Shown one piece after another: positions 1-8,404 of a DNA stretch of 64,000 bases. The notes below the pieces were generated by a model, which saw nothing but the letters and a program-made list of their open reading frames with translations, made no database searches and was not told the origin of the DNA. Every line of letters begins with the position of its first letter. The first letter of the stretch is position 1. Source of the stretch: Actinomadura rudentiformis (GTDB taxonomy: Bacteria; Actinomycetota; Actinomycetes; Streptosporangiales; Streptosporangiaceae); contig NZ_WBMT01000009.1 in the NCBI RefSeq assembly GCF_008923185.1, positions 297,181-361,180 on the forward strand, written 5' to 3'. The position numbers and the translations under genes are program-made.

Positions 1-185
1 GTTCCGGCAGCACCTACGACGACGGCTTCGGCACACCGATGAACTTCAGCAAGTTCGACCAGCCCGCCACCCGCAAGACCTACATCCTGCGGACCGACGC
101 CAAGGCGCTCGGCGGCCTGGTGATCCAGCGTCAGGCCACCGAGTCGGACATGGCCGAGCAGTACGAGGTGCCCGCAGGGTCATAG
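1..185 (+). CDS. C-terminal fragment of an unrecognised protein
   Basis: An open frame entering from the left edge (first full codon at position 3) encodes 60 residues and ends at TAG 183-185. The visible part is polar (SGSTYDDGFGTPMNFSKFDQPATRK...) and ends ...EQYEVPAGS. Codon use is G/C-rich at third positions like the neighbours, so I take it as the real 3' end of a gene. It could be the end of a lipoprotein or other secreted protein, but nothing in 60 residues proves a family. About 105 bases separate it from the next gene. Confidence 0.6.
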   Translation, partial: SGSTYDDGFGTPMNFSKFDQPATRKTYILRTDAKALGGLVIQRQATESDMAEQYEVPAGS

Positions 186-291
186 CCCGGTAGGGCGTGT
201 TCACAGTCGGCGCCCGTACTACCGGCGAAGTAGGGCCGGGACAGTCCGTTCGCAGGATGTCCCGGCCGCTCGCCGTCGTTACGTTCAAAGC

Positions 292-1413
292 GTGAAGAGG
301 CTGAGGCTGGGCCGGGACGCCGTCTGGGCGGGCGCGACCGCGGTCGCCATGGTGCTGGGGACGCTGGCCATCCCTCGCTCGGATGGACGCGATCAGGCGC
401 TCGATCTCACGGGGGTGGCGCTGCTGGTGCTCCCGGCGCTGGCCATCGCCGTGCGGCGGCGGTTTCCGCTCGTGGTGGCCCTGATCGGGACGTCGACGAC
501 CACCGCGTACTACGCCCTGGACTATCCGGGAGTCTTCTCACCGACGCCCGCGATCATCGGGATCTACGCCCTGGTGACCGCGGGCGCCCGGCTGTCGGCT
601 CTCGCCGTCGGCGCCGTGCTCACCGTGGCGATCTATGTCGTGGAGGCGGTCCGCGAGGCCGGGACGAACGAGGGTTTCCTCTGGATGGTGGGCTGGGTGG
701 TGGCGATGGTGGTGATGGGCGAGTCGGCCCGCAACCGCCGCGCTTATCTGGAGGCCGTCGAGCAGCGCGCCGCCGAGGCCGAACGCACCCGTGAGGAGGC
801 CGCCTTGCGCCGGGCCGGCGAGGAACGCCTCTGGATCGCGCAGGAACTCCACGACACCCTGACCCACAGCATCTCGGTCATCAACGTGCAGGCGGGCATG
901 GCCGTCCATCTGGCCGACCGGGACCCGGCACGGAGCCGCGAGGCGCTGACCGCCATCAAGGAGGCGGGCCAGGACGCCATGCGGGAGCTGCGCCGCACGC
1001 TGGGCGTCCTGCGCCAGGTCGACGCCGACGGCGCGGCGCCCGGCCTCGACCGGCTGCCCCGGCTGGTGGACCGGGCCCGGGCGGCGGGCCTGACGATGAC
1101 CTACGAGGTCCGCGGCGAGCCGCGCCCGCTGCCCGCCGAGGCCGACCGCGCCGCCTACCGCATCCTGCAGGAGGCCCTCACCAATGTGCTCCGGCACGCC
1201 GGGCACGTTCCCGTGACGCTGACCACCGACTTCGGGCCGGACACCGTCACGCTCGCAGTGGTGAACGACCGCGGGGCGAACGCTCCGGCCACGTCCGGCA
1301 CGGGAATGGGAGTGATCGGGATGCGGGAGCGCGCGATGGCGGTGGGTGGTTCCCTCCAGGCAGAGCCGGGGCCCGGTGGCGGGTTCCGGGTCCGGGCGGA
1401 GCTGCCGCTGTGA
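292..1413 (+). CDS. Two-component sensor histidine kinase (HisKA_3/NarL type)
   Basis: A 373-residue membrane kinase. Residues about 10-145 form four to five hydrophobic segments with no recognisable extracellular sensor domain. A charged linker follows, then the HisKA_3 dimerisation box with the phospho-acceptor His187 in QELHDTLTHS. The HATPase part has an N-box near Asn298 (LQEALTNVLRHA) and a G-box GTGMGVIGMRER near 336-347. This architecture goes with NarL-type response regulators, and one follows with a 4-base GTGA overlap, implying translational coupling. GTG start. The stimulus cannot be inferred, though small kinases of this type in actinomycetes often sense envelope stress. Confidence 0.93.
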   Translation: MKRLRLGRDAVWAGATAVAMVLGTLAIPRSDGRDQALDLTGVALLVLPALAIAVRRRFPLVVALIGTSTTTAYYALDYPGVFSPTPAIIGIYALVTAGARLSALAVGAVLTVAIYVVEAVREAGTNEGFLWMVGWVVAMVVMGESARNRRAYLEAVEQRAAEAERTREEAALRRAGEERLWIAQELHDTLTHSISVINVQAGMAVHLADRDPARSREALTAIKEAGQDAMRELRRTLGVLRQVDADGAAPGLDRLPRLVDRARAAGLTMTYEVRGEPRPLPAEADRAAYRILQEALTNVLRHAGHVPVTLTTDFGPDTVTLAVVNDRGANAPATSGTGMGVIGMRERAMAVGGSLQAEPGPGGGFRVRAELPL

Positions 1414-2087
1414 TCCGGGTCGTCCTGGCGGATGACCAGCCGCTGATCCGGGCCGGCTTCCGTGCGCTGCTGGAGTCGGAGGAGGACATCGCGGTCGTGG
1501 CCGAGGCGGGCGATGGCGCGGAGGCCGTGCGGATGGTCTGTGCGCACCGGCCCGACGTCGTGCTGCTCGACGTCCGGATGCCGCGGCTGGACGGCATCGC
1601 CGCGACGCGCGAGCTCGCCGCCGATGGCGAGCTGGCCGGCGTGCACATCGTCATCCTCACCAACTACGCGGTGGACGAGTACGTTCTCGCGGCCCTGCGC
1701 GCGGGGGCGGGCGGGTTCCTGGTGAAGGACATCGAGCCGGCCGAGCTCATCCATGGGGTGCGGGTCGCGGCGCGCGGCGACGCCCTGCTGGCCCCCGCGG
1801 TCACGCGGCGGCTCATCGAGCAGTACGTGACCGCCCCGCCACGTCCCGCCGCCGCGCCGCCCTCGCTGGACGTGCTGACCGGGCGCGAGCGCGAGGTGAT
1901 GGTGCTGGTCGCCGCCGGACTGTCGAACGAGGAGATCGCGGTGCGCCTGCAGATCAGCCACCTCACGGCGAAAACCCATGTCAGCCGTGCGATGACCAAG
2001 CTCGGCGCACGAGACCGGGCCCAGCTCGTCGTCTACGCCTACGAGTCCGGCCTCGTCACCGCCAGAGGCGGGCCACCCGGCGATTAG
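1410..2087 (+). CDS. NarL/FixJ-family response regulator
   Basis: A 225-residue cognate regulator of the upstream kinase, with its GTG start overlapping the kinase TGA. The receiver domain has acidic Asp8/Asp9, the phospho-acceptor Asp54 (VVLLDVRMP) and a conserved Lys near 105 (LVKDIEP). A C-terminal LuxR/GerE helix-turn-helix lies near 155-215 (LTGREREVMVLVAAGLSNEEIA). The recognition-helix region reads LQISHLTAKTHVSRAMTKL, close to the usual family form. It should bind DNA as a phosphorylated dimer. Targets are unknown; the palindrome starting two bases after its stop codon belongs to the next gene and could be one of them. Confidence 0.95.
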   Translation: MIRVVLADDQPLIRAGFRALLESEEDIAVVAEAGDGAEAVRMVCAHRPDVVLLDVRMPRLDGIAATRELAADGELAGVHIVILTNYAVDEYVLAALRAGAGGFLVKDIEPAELIHGVRVAARGDALLAPAVTRRLIEQYVTAPPRPAAAPPSLDVLTGREREVMVLVAAGLSNEEIAVRLQISHLTAKTHVSRAMTKLGARDRAQLVVYAYESGLVTARGGPPGD

Positions 2088-2088
2088 G

Positions 2089-2112
2089 TGTTACCATGGT
2101 ACCATGGTAACA
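2089..2112. promoter_or_regulatory. 24-bp perfect palindrome overlapping a start codon
   Basis: The left arm TGTTACCATGGT at 2089-2100 is followed directly by its exact reverse complement at 2101-2112, with no spacer and no mismatch. The ATG of the next gene (2104-2106) lies inside the right arm, and a second ATG at 2096 is out of frame. This is the form of a homodimeric repressor operator (TetR, MarR or RHH type). Its overlap with the start means binding would block transcription or initiation of the two-gene unit. The bound protein is not known; autoregulation is inference. Confidence 0.7.
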
Positions 2113-2346
2113 GTTGAGCGACAGCAGACCGGCCTGCGGATCGAACGCAACGTGCTCAAGGTCCTCAAGGGCCTGGCCGAGTATCTGGACATGTCCCTGG
2201 GGGATCTCGTCGAGGGCATCGCGCTGCACGCCTTCGAGGGCAAGGCGCCCTTCTCGCCGACGACACTCGGCAAGATCGAGCAGCTGAAAGAGGTGTACGG
2301 CCTGACGCTGACAGCGGCCGACGCGCACCTGCTGGAGGAGAAATGA
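2104..2346 (+). CDS. Small protein, possibly ribbon-helix-helix-like
   Basis: An 80-residue protein (MVTVERQQTGLRIERNVLKV...). A short N-terminal beta-like stretch (TGLRIERNVLKVL) followed by two helices (GLAEYLDMSLGDLVEGIALHAF) resembles the layout of ribbon-helix-helix antitoxin-like DNA-binding proteins, but no diagnostic motif proves it. The start codon lies inside the 24-bp palindrome 2089-2112 and no Shine-Dalgarno is visible, so the transcript may be leaderless or the protein may regulate itself. Its TGA overlaps the ATG of the following SRPBCC gene (ATGA), so the two are translated together. Function unknown. Confidence 0.7.
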   Translation: MVTVERQQTGLRIERNVLKVLKGLAEYLDMSLGDLVEGIALHAFEGKAPFSPTTLGKIEQLKEVYGLTLTAADAHLLEEK

Positions 2347-2789
2347 GCCGGGAGAAGCCGAGTGGCGGCCCCGTCACGTTGACCGGCGACCTCGACGTCG
2401 CGCTGAGCCCGGCGGACGCGTTCGCGCTCTTCACGCCGCGTGGCGAGGAGCGGTGGGTGGCGGGCTGGCATCCGCGCTTCCCGGTGCCCGTTGCCGATGA
2501 CGCCAGGCCGGGCACGGTGTTCGAGACCATGTCCGAAGGTGAGACGACGACCTGGATCGTGCTCGACCGTGAGCCGGGCCGCCGCGTCTCGTACGCCCGC
2601 GTCACCCCCGGCTCGCGCGCCGGCACGGTCACCGTCGAGCTCTCCGAACGGGAGGGTGGCAGCTCCGTGCGGGTCACGTACGCGCTCACCGCCCTCTCGC
2701 CCGAGGGAGAACGGGAGTTGCGGGAGTTCGCGGCCGGTTATCCGGAGTTCCTGCGTTCCTGGGAGGCGGCGATCGCCGCCCTCGGCTGA
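2343..2789 (+). CDS. SRPBCC (START/Bet v 1-like) superfamily protein
   Basis: A 148-residue protein with the helix-grip pattern of the SRPBCC fold: an N-terminal strand (VTLTGDLDVALSPADAFALF), a run of alternating strands (GTVFETMSEGETTTWIVLDREPGRRVSYARV, GTVTVELSEREGGSSVRVTYAL) and a long C-terminal helix (GERELREFAAGYPEFLRSWEAAIAAL) that would close a hydrophobic cavity. Such proteins bind lipids, polyketides or other hydrophobic ligands or act as stress proteins; the ligand here is unknown. Coupled by an ATGA overlap to the small gene before it, which may control it. Confidence 0.8.
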   Translation: MSREKPSGGPVTLTGDLDVALSPADAFALFTPRGEERWVAGWHPRFPVPVADDARPGTVFETMSEGETTTWIVLDREPGRRVSYARVTPGSRAGTVTVELSEREGGSSVRVTYALTALSPEGERELREFAAGYPEFLRSWEAAIAALG

Positions 2790-2843
2790 TGTCCGGCGGA
2801 CCGCGGTGGATTACCATACGGCGGATATTCGACTGGAGGTCCA

Positions 2844-3917
2844 ATGCCGCTTCCGACCGATCTGATCCCGCCTCAGGCCGTGAATTTCGCCGTTCGCACC
2901 CTCTACGCGCTGCCCGTCCCGGTCCGCCGGTTGATCGCGGGCCGCCAGGTCAGGCGGGACGGCCAGCGGCTCGCCCTTGAGGCGCAACTGCTGCTGGCCC
3001 TCGCCAAGGTGGAGGGTGCGGGACTCAGCGACAGGGACGTGAACGTCTCCCGGCGCCGCCTCGAACGCAGCCAGCGGCTCATCGAAGGCAGGCCCGTCGC
3101 GGGCGTCGGCACCCGCGCGCTGACCCTTCCGAACGGCGATCACGACATCCCGGCGCGGCTCTACACTCCGGCCGGCCTGCCCTCCGGCTCACCCCTGCTG
3201 GTCTACTACCACGGCGGCGGGTTCCTGCTCGGCAGCCTGGACACCCACGACTCCCTCTGCCGCCACCTGGCCGCGAACGCGGCCGTCCGCGTGTTGTTGA
3301 TCGGCTACCGGCTGGCGCCCGAGCATCCGTTCCCGGCGGCGGTCGACGACGCGCTCGCCGCGTACGAGCACGCCGTCAAGAACGCCGAGTCGTTCGGCGC
3401 CGACCCGGAGGCAGTGGCCGTCGGCGGTGACAGCGCGGGCGGCAACCTCGCGGCCGTCGTCAGCCACCACGCGGAGCGGAAGCCCGCTTTCGCGCTGCTC
3501 TTCTACCCGGTCACCGACCTGTCCGGCCACCGGCGCTCGCGTGATCTGTTCGCGAAGGGCTTCTACCTGACCGATCCCGACATGGTCTGGTTCTCCGACC
3601 AGTACATCCCGGTGGAACGGCGGACGGAGGTCAAGGCCTCACCCCTGCTGGCCGACGACCTCAGCGGCTTCCCGCCCACCTACCTCGCCACCGCGGGCTT
3701 CGACCCCCTTCGCGACGAGGGCGAGGAGTTCGCGCACAGGCTTGCCGACGCGGGCGTGCCGGTCGTCCTCCGCCGGCACGAGGACCTCATCCACGGCTTC
3801 GCGAACATGGGCGGCCTCGGCGGGCGTTTCGCCGCGGCGGTCTCCGAGGCCGCGGGTGCCCTCCGCATGGGCCTCGCCCTGGGCGGGACCACCGCGAGGG
3901 GCGGTCCCGCCGGGTGA
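2844..3917 (+). CDS. Alpha/beta hydrolase, hormone-sensitive-lipase family esterase
   Basis: A 357-residue cytosolic carboxylesterase. The oxyanion-hole motif HGGG is at residues 123-126 (YYHGGGFLLG), the nucleophile Ser197 sits in GGDSAGGNLA, and Asp287 (AGFDPLRDEG) and His317 (DLIHGFA) complete the triad, the standard arrangement of HSL/family IV esterases. A helical N-terminal cap of about 85 residues precedes the core, as in the family. ATG 2844 follows GGAGG with close spacing. It is separated by only 9 bases from the convergent aldehyde dehydrogenase gene. Substrate probably a short-chain ester; the natural one is unknown. Confidence 0.92.
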   Translation: MPLPTDLIPPQAVNFAVRTLYALPVPVRRLIAGRQVRRDGQRLALEAQLLLALAKVEGAGLSDRDVNVSRRRLERSQRLIEGRPVAGVGTRALTLPNGDHDIPARLYTPAGLPSGSPLLVYYHGGGFLLGSLDTHDSLCRHLAANAAVRVLLIGYRLAPEHPFPAAVDDALAAYEHAVKNAESFGADPEAVAVGGDSAGGNLAAVVSHHAERKPAFALLFYPVTDLSGHRRSRDLFAKGFYLTDPDMVWFSDQYIPVERRTEVKASPLLADDLSGFPPTYLATAGFDPLRDEGEEFAHRLADAGVPVVLRRHEDLIHGFANMGGLGGRFAAAVSEAAGALRMGLALGGTTARGGPAG

Positions 3918-3926
3918 CGCCGGAGG

Positions 3927-5354
3927 TCAGAGGGGCAGGCCGGTGAGGACCATGATCTTCTCTTCGGTGTAGTCGGCCATCGCCGAACGGAGACCTTCGC
4001 GGCCGACGCCGGAGTCCTTGACGCCGCCGTAGGGCATCTGGTCGGCGCGGTACGACGGGACGTCGCCGATGATGACGCCGCCGACCTGGAGCTCGCGGTG
4101 GGCGCGGAAAGCGATGTCGAGATTGCGGGTGAAGACGCCAGCCTGCAGGCCGAACGTGGAGTCGTTGACCCGCTCGAACGCCTCGTCCACACCGTCCACC
4201 GGCTGGACGAGCAGTACCGGGCCGAAGACCTCCTCCCGGGCGACCTTGGCGTCGGCGGGCACATCGGCCAGGACGGTCGGGGCGTACGCGGCGCCCTCGC
4301 GCGTGCCGCCGGCCAGGATCTTGGCGCCCGACTCGACGGCCTCGCCGACCCAGGACTCGACCCGTTCGGCGGCGTCCTGGCTCACCAGCGGGCCGACCTG
4401 GGTCTTGTCGTCCCACGGGTCACCGGTGACCAGGCCGTCCACGGTCTCGACCAGCTTGGGCACGAACTCGTCGTACACCGCCCGGTGCACGTAGACCCGC
4501 TGCACCGCGATGCAGCTCTGGCCCGCCTGGTAGTTGGAGAACAGGCCGATGCGCGACGCGGCCCAGTCGAGGTCGGCGTCCGGCAGGACGACCGCGGCGC
4601 CGTTGCCGCCCAGCTCCAGCGTGACGTGCTTGCGCGGCACCTGGTCGTTGATCGACCAGCCGACCGGGACCGAGCCGGTGAACGAGACGATCGGCAGCCG
4701 CGGGTCCTCGACCAGCGCGCCCGCTCGGTCGTTGGGGACCGGCAGCACCGAGAACATCCCGGCGGGCAGGTCGGTCTCGGCCAGGAGCTCACCGAGGAGG
4801 AGCGCCGAGAGCGGTGTCGCGGGGGCGGGCTTCACGACGATCGGGGCGCCGACCGCGATCGCCGGCGCGACCTTGTGCGCGGTCAGGTTGAGCGGGAAGT
4901 TGAACGGCGAGATGCCGAGCACCGGGCCCTTGGGCACCCGGGTGATGTAGGCCATCCGGCCCACGCCGCCCTCCTCGGTGTCCAGCCGCTGCGTCGTGGG
5001 GCTCCAGCGCCGGGCCTCCTCGGCGGCGAACCGGAACGTGGAGATGGCCCGCTTCACCTCGATCCGCGCCCACATCAGCGGCTTGCCGTTCTCAGCGGTG
5101 ATCAGCTTGGCGATCTCCTCGGACCGCTCCGCCAGGCGGCGTGACACGTGGGCGAGGGCCTCCGCGCGCACATGGACCGGCAGGGCCGCCGCCTCGGCGC
5201 GCACCGCGTGGGCCGCCGCCAGCGCCTCTTCCACCTGGCCCGGGGTCGGTACGGAGACCGTGCCGACCACGCGGCCGTCGTACGGGTGTTCAACGGTCAG
5301 CTCGCCGTCACCGGTCGCGGCGCGCCCGGCCAGCCAGAAAGGGGTCACGTTCAT
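3927..5354 (-). CDS. NAD(P)-dependent aldehyde dehydrogenase, possibly succinate-semialdehyde type
   Basis: A 475-residue ALDH-superfamily enzyme oxidising an aldehyde to its acid. Visible catalytic residues are Asn152 (ISPFNFPLN), Glu247 in VTLELGGNG and the nucleophile Cys281 in YQAGQSCIAVQRV, with the cofactor-loop motif FTGS near 225-228. It is downstream of, and parallel to, the PucR regulator, which is divergent from a class III aminotransferase. Aminotransferase plus aldehyde dehydrogenase is the usual pair for GABA, polyamine-derived or beta-amino-acid catabolism, so succinate semialdehyde or a related omega-aldehyde is a reasonable inferred substrate. Alternatives within the broad family remain possible. 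Confidence 0.88.
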   Translation of the reverse strand: MNVTPFWLAGRAATGDGELTVEHPYDGRVVGTVSVPTPGQVEEALAAAHAVRAEAAALPVHVRAEALAHVSRRLAERSEEIAKLITAENGKPLMWARIEVKRAISTFRFAAEEARRWSPTTQRLDTEEGGVGRMAYITRVPKGPVLGISPFNFPLNLTAHKVAPAIAVGAPIVVKPAPATPLSALLLGELLAETDLPAGMFSVLPVPNDRAGALVEDPRLPIVSFTGSVPVGWSINDQVPRKHVTLELGGNGAAVVLPDADLDWAASRIGLFSNYQAGQSCIAVQRVYVHRAVYDEFVPKLVETVDGLVTGDPWDDKTQVGPLVSQDAAERVESWVGEAVESGAKILAGGTREGAAYAPTVLADVPADAKVAREEVFGPVLLVQPVDGVDEAFERVNDSTFGLQAGVFTRNLDIAFRAHRELQVGGVIIGDVPSYRADQMPYGGVKDSGVGREGLRSAMADYTEEKIMVLTGLPL

Positions 5355-5385
5355 GCCTTCACGCTATCTCTGGATCTGGCTGTTT

Positions 5386-6825
5386 CTAGTGGCCAGGGTG
5401 TCCAATCGGGCCCGCCCCATTGGCCGTCACGGCGAGCGCGATCCAGAGCTCGGCCCGTACCGCCGGCTCGTCGAGATCACGGCCGAGGAGCCTGGCGGCC
5501 TTCTGGATCCGGGCTCGCAGCGTGTGGCGGTGCACGCCCAGGGCGCGCGCGGCCGTCTCGCCTTGGCCATTGGCGGCGATGTAGGCGCGCAGCGAGGCGA
5601 CCAAGGTCTCGTCGGCGCCCAAGGGTGCCAGCAGTGTCTCGGCGAAGCCCTGGGCGAGCGCCGGGTCGAGGATGCCGAGGAGGCCCTGGCCGGGGAGGTC
5701 GGAGTAGCGGAGCGCGGCGCGGTGCCGGCGTGCGGCGGCCAGCGCCTGGCGGGCCTGGCGAAGGGCATGGCCGAGTGAGTCCAGGCCGGCCGGGTCGCTG
5801 GCACCGACCGGGCCGCTCTGGTGGGCCAGCGCCATGAGCCGCTCGGCCGCCCCCGCGGGGACGATCACGGCGATGGTGCCGTCCGGGAGCGGCACGGGGA
5901 GGCACTGGTCGTCGTCGCCGAGGGCGTCCAGGACCGCGGCTCCACCTGCGCAGGCCAGCACGCGGACCGGACTGGCGGGGAACGCCGGGCCGCCCGGCGG
6001 CAGGCCGAGGAGCAGGCCCGCCAGCGCCGAACGGAGGTCGCGGGTCGTCCGTGGCGACTCCGACTGCAGGGTGAGGAGCGCCACGGCGGAGCCGACGATG
6101 GTGTGCGCGACGCGCGGCAGCCGCTCGGCCGTCCCGACCGCCAGGAAGGCGCGCGGGCGGCCGGAGACGCCGACGCCCTGGACGACCACATGATCGTCTT
6201 TGTCGGAGAGCGTGATGCTGGCCGTACGGGTCTCCCGGGCGAGGCGGGCGAGGTCCGGGGCGAGCTCGGCGGCGCGCCTGCGGGCCCGCGCGAGGTCCGA
6301 GGCGTGCCGGACCTCACCGGACGGATCGAGCAGCATTGTCCAGCCGTCCAACTCCCGCGCGAGGCGGGCGACCAGCGGTCCCGGCCCGCGCAGCGCCGCG
6401 CGGGTCAGCTCCCGCTGGGCCTGGAAGGCGCGGGTGTCGTCCTCGTACCATTCGGCCGCCAGCAGCCGGGAGACCGCCTTGCCGATCGCGATGAACGGGA
6501 CCGGCTGGGGGACCTCGAGCAGCGTGAGCCCCTGGTCGCGGGCCGCGTCGACCAGATCGGGCAGGGTGACGGGATGGATGACCCCGACCGCGAAGCCGAG
6601 TCCCGCGACGCCGCGTTCGACCAGCCGCGACACGTACGGCACGACGTTGTCCGGGCTGAGCCGCATCCCGGTGGTCAGCACCAGTTCACCGCCCTCCAGG
6701 AACGGCGTCGGGTCCTCCAGCTCGCTGACGGCCACCCAGCGCACGGGCAGGTCGGTGCGCACCTCGGTCAGCGCGCGCAGGCCCAACTGGGGAAGCGCCG
6801 CGACGGCGGCAAGCGTGGGCGGCAT
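5386..6825 (-). CDS. PucR-family transcriptional regulator
   Basis: A 479-residue regulator. The N-terminal part (LPQLGLRALTEVRTDLPVRWVAVSELEDPTPFLEGGELVLTTG...) matches the purine-catabolism PucR ligand domain, and the C-terminus (about 425-470, ETAARALGVHRHTLRARIQKA) is the HTH_30 DNA-binding helix-turn-helix. The central region is variable as in the family. It sits between the aldehyde dehydrogenase and the divergent aminotransferase gene, so it is probably their local regulator, sensing an amine, amino acid or downstream metabolite. Two inverted repeats lie in the 105-base divergent spacer. Confidence 0.9.
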   Translation of the reverse strand: MPPTLAAVAALPQLGLRALTEVRTDLPVRWVAVSELEDPTPFLEGGELVLTTGMRLSPDNVVPYVSRLVERGVAGLGFAVGVIHPVTLPDLVDAARDQGLTLLEVPQPVPFIAIGKAVSRLLAAEWYEDDTRAFQAQRELTRAALRGPGPLVARLARELDGWTMLLDPSGEVRHASDLARARRRAAELAPDLARLARETRTASITLSDKDDHVVVQGVGVSGRPRAFLAVGTAERLPRVAHTIVGSAVALLTLQSESPRTTRDLRSALAGLLLGLPPGGPAFPASPVRVLACAGGAAVLDALGDDDQCLPVPLPDGTIAVIVPAGAAERLMALAHQSGPVGASDPAGLDSLGHALRQARQALAAARRHRAALRYSDLPGQGLLGILDPALAQGFAETLLAPLGADETLVASLRAYIAANGQGETAARALGVHRHTLRARIQKAARLLGRDLDEPAVRAELWIALAVTANGAGPIGHPGH

Positions 6826-6865
6826 GGCGGTCCCCGGAGACTCTCGTTGTGCAGGCTGTCCAGTC

Positions 6866-6906
6866 GAGCGGCGATGATTCGCCGCTCCGTACAGTTCAGC
6901 GTACGG
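6866..6906. promoter_or_regulatory. Two adjacent inverted repeats between PucR gene and aminotransferase gene
   Basis: First repeat: GAGCGGCGA at 6866-6874, 4-base spacer, exact complement at 6879-6887. Second: CCGTAC at 6887-6892, 8-base spacer, GTACGG at 6901-6906. Both lie in the divergent spacer between PucR and aminotransferase genes, where a regulator controlling both would bind. Assignment to PucR is inference from position. Confidence 0.5.
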
Positions 6907-6930
6907 GGCGTCCAGGCTTATGTTCGCGCC

Positions 6931-8283
6931 ATGACCAGCCAGATCACCGGCAGGCCCGAGCGCCTGCGGCAGGAACGCCGCGTCGTCACCGAGATCCCGG
7001 GGCCGAAGTCGCGGGAGTTGCAGGAGCGCCGCGTCGGCGCCGTACCGCCGGGCGTCGGCAGCGTGCTGCCGGTGTACGTGACGGACGCGGGCGGCGGCGT
7101 GGTCGTGGACGTCGACGGCAACTCGCTGATCGACTTCGGCTCAGGCATCGCGGTCACGGGTGTCGGCAACGCCAGCCCGCGCGTCGTCGAGCGGGTGAAG
7201 GAGCAGGTGGAACGGTTCACGCACACCTGTTTCATGGTCGCGCCGTACGAGTCGTACGTCGCGGTGTGCGAGGCCCTCAACCGGATCACGCCCGGCGACC
7301 ACGAGAAGCGGTCGTTCCTGGTCAACAGCGGCGCGGAGGCGGTGGAGAACGCCGTCAAGATCGCGCGGTACGCGACCGGGCGGCAGGCGGTCGTCGCGTT
7401 CGACCACGGCTTCCACGGCCGGACCCTGCTCACGATGACGCTGACCGCCAAGAGCATGCCGTACAAGCACGGGTTCGGCCCGTACGCGCCTGAGGTCTAC
7501 CGGATGCCGCCGGCCTACGCCTACCGCTGGCCGACCGGCCCCGGCAACTGCGGGCCGGAGGCGGCGGCGCAGGCCATCGACCAGATCACCAAGCAGATCG
7601 GCCCGCTGAACGTGGCGGCCGTGGTCATCGAGCCGATCCAGGGCGAGGGCGGCTTCATCGACCACGCGCCGGGGTTCCTCCCGGCGATCGCCGAGTTCTG
7701 CCAGGCGAACGGCATCATGCTCATCGCGGACGAGGTGCAGACCGGATTCGCGCGGACCGGCGACATGTTCGCCTGCGACCACGAGGGGGTCGTTCCGGAC
7801 ATCATCGCGATGGCCAAGGGCATCGCCGGCGGGCTCCCGCTCGGCGCCGTGACCGGACGCGCCGACCTCATGGACAAGGTGCACGGCGGCGGGCTCGGCG
7901 GCACGTACGGCGGCAACCCGCTCGCGTGTGAGGCGGCGCTGGCGGTCCTGGAGGAGATCGAGGCCGGGGGGCTCGTCGAGCGCGCCCGGTGGATCGGCGA
8001 GACCATGGTGCCGAGGCTGCGGGCCCTCGCCGAGAAGCACGACGTCATCGGCGACGTGCGCGGGCGCGGCGCCATGATCGCGATCGAGCTGGTCCGCGGC
8101 GCGTCGAAGGAGCCGAACCCCGAGCTGACGGCGGAGATCGTACGCCGCTGCCATGCCGCCGGACTCCTGGTCCTGACCGCCGGCACGTACGGCAACGTGG
8201 TGCGCTTCCTGCCGCCGCTCGTCATTCCCGAGCACCTGCTGGTGGAGGGCCTCGGGATCCTGGAGAGCGCCTTCGAAGACTGA
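6931..8283 (+). CDS. gabT: Class III aminotransferase, 4-aminobutyrate transaminase-like
   Basis: A 450-residue PLP enzyme moving the terminal amino group of GABA or a similar omega-amine to 2-oxoglutarate. Visible features are the phosphate-binding SGAEAVENAVK near 133-143, Asp267 in MLIADEVQTGFARTG, the PLP Schiff-base Lys296 in IAMAKGIAGGLPLG, and GGTYGGNPLACEAAL downstream. Length and motifs match bacterial GabT. The open frame continues far upstream without a stop, but that part is antisense to the PucR gene; ATG 6931 gives the normal family N-terminus (MTSQITGRPERLRQERR). Divergent from PucR and followed by a strong hairpin at 8296-8328. The gab assignment over other omega-transaminases is likely, not proven. 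Confidence 0.87.
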   Translation: MTSQITGRPERLRQERRVVTEIPGPKSRELQERRVGAVPPGVGSVLPVYVTDAGGGVVVDVDGNSLIDFGSGIAVTGVGNASPRVVERVKEQVERFTHTCFMVAPYESYVAVCEALNRITPGDHEKRSFLVNSGAEAVENAVKIARYATGRQAVVAFDHGFHGRTLLTMTLTAKSMPYKHGFGPYAPEVYRMPPAYAYRWPTGPGNCGPEAAAQAIDQITKQIGPLNVAAVVIEPIQGEGGFIDHAPGFLPAIAEFCQANGIMLIADEVQTGFARTGDMFACDHEGVVPDIIAMAKGIAGGLPLGAVTGRADLMDKVHGGGLGGTYGGNPLACEAALAVLEEIEAGGLVERARWIGETMVPRLRALAEKHDVIGDVRGRGAMIAIELVRGASKEPNPELTAEIVRRCHAAGLLVLTAGTYGNVVRFLPPLVIPEHLLVEGLGILESAFED

Positions 8284-8295
8284 ACGGATGGAGGG

Positions 8296-8328
8296 CCGGG
8301 CCGCCGCGGTCGATGGACGGCGGCCCGG
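8296..8328 (+). terminator. Hairpin after the aminotransferase gene
   Basis: A perfect 11-bp stem (CCGGGCCGCCG at 8296-8306 pairing with 8318-8328) with an 11-base loop starts 12 bases after the aminotransferase stop. There is no U-tract, which is common for actinomycete terminators. Confidence 0.65.
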
Positions 8329-8336
8329 TCCTGCAT

Positions 8337-8404
8337 GCCCATGAGGTCATGCCCATGAGGTCATGCACAGCGCCCATGACCTCATGGACAGCGCCTATGA
8401 GGTC
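8337..8404. repeat. Cluster of CATGAGGTCATG repeats in both orientations
   Basis: Two exact tandem copies of a 14-mer, GCCCATGAGGTCAT, lie at 8337-8350 and 8351-8364. An inverted copy at 8375-8387 (CATGACCTCATGG) pairs perfectly over 13 bp with 8353-8365 across a 9-base loop, and a fourth degenerate direct copy (TATGAGGTCAC) at 8395-8405 overlaps the stop codon of the convergent secreted-protein gene. The block sits between two convergent genes, so it could be a bidirectional terminator; the tandem duplication is unusual for that role and might instead be a protein-binding array. Confidence 0.7.

Noticed and set aside
5821..6930. Open reading continuing upstream of the aminotransferase start
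   Set aside because: It is antisense to the PucR gene, rich in Arg/Gly/Asp, and the family N-terminus starts at 6931.
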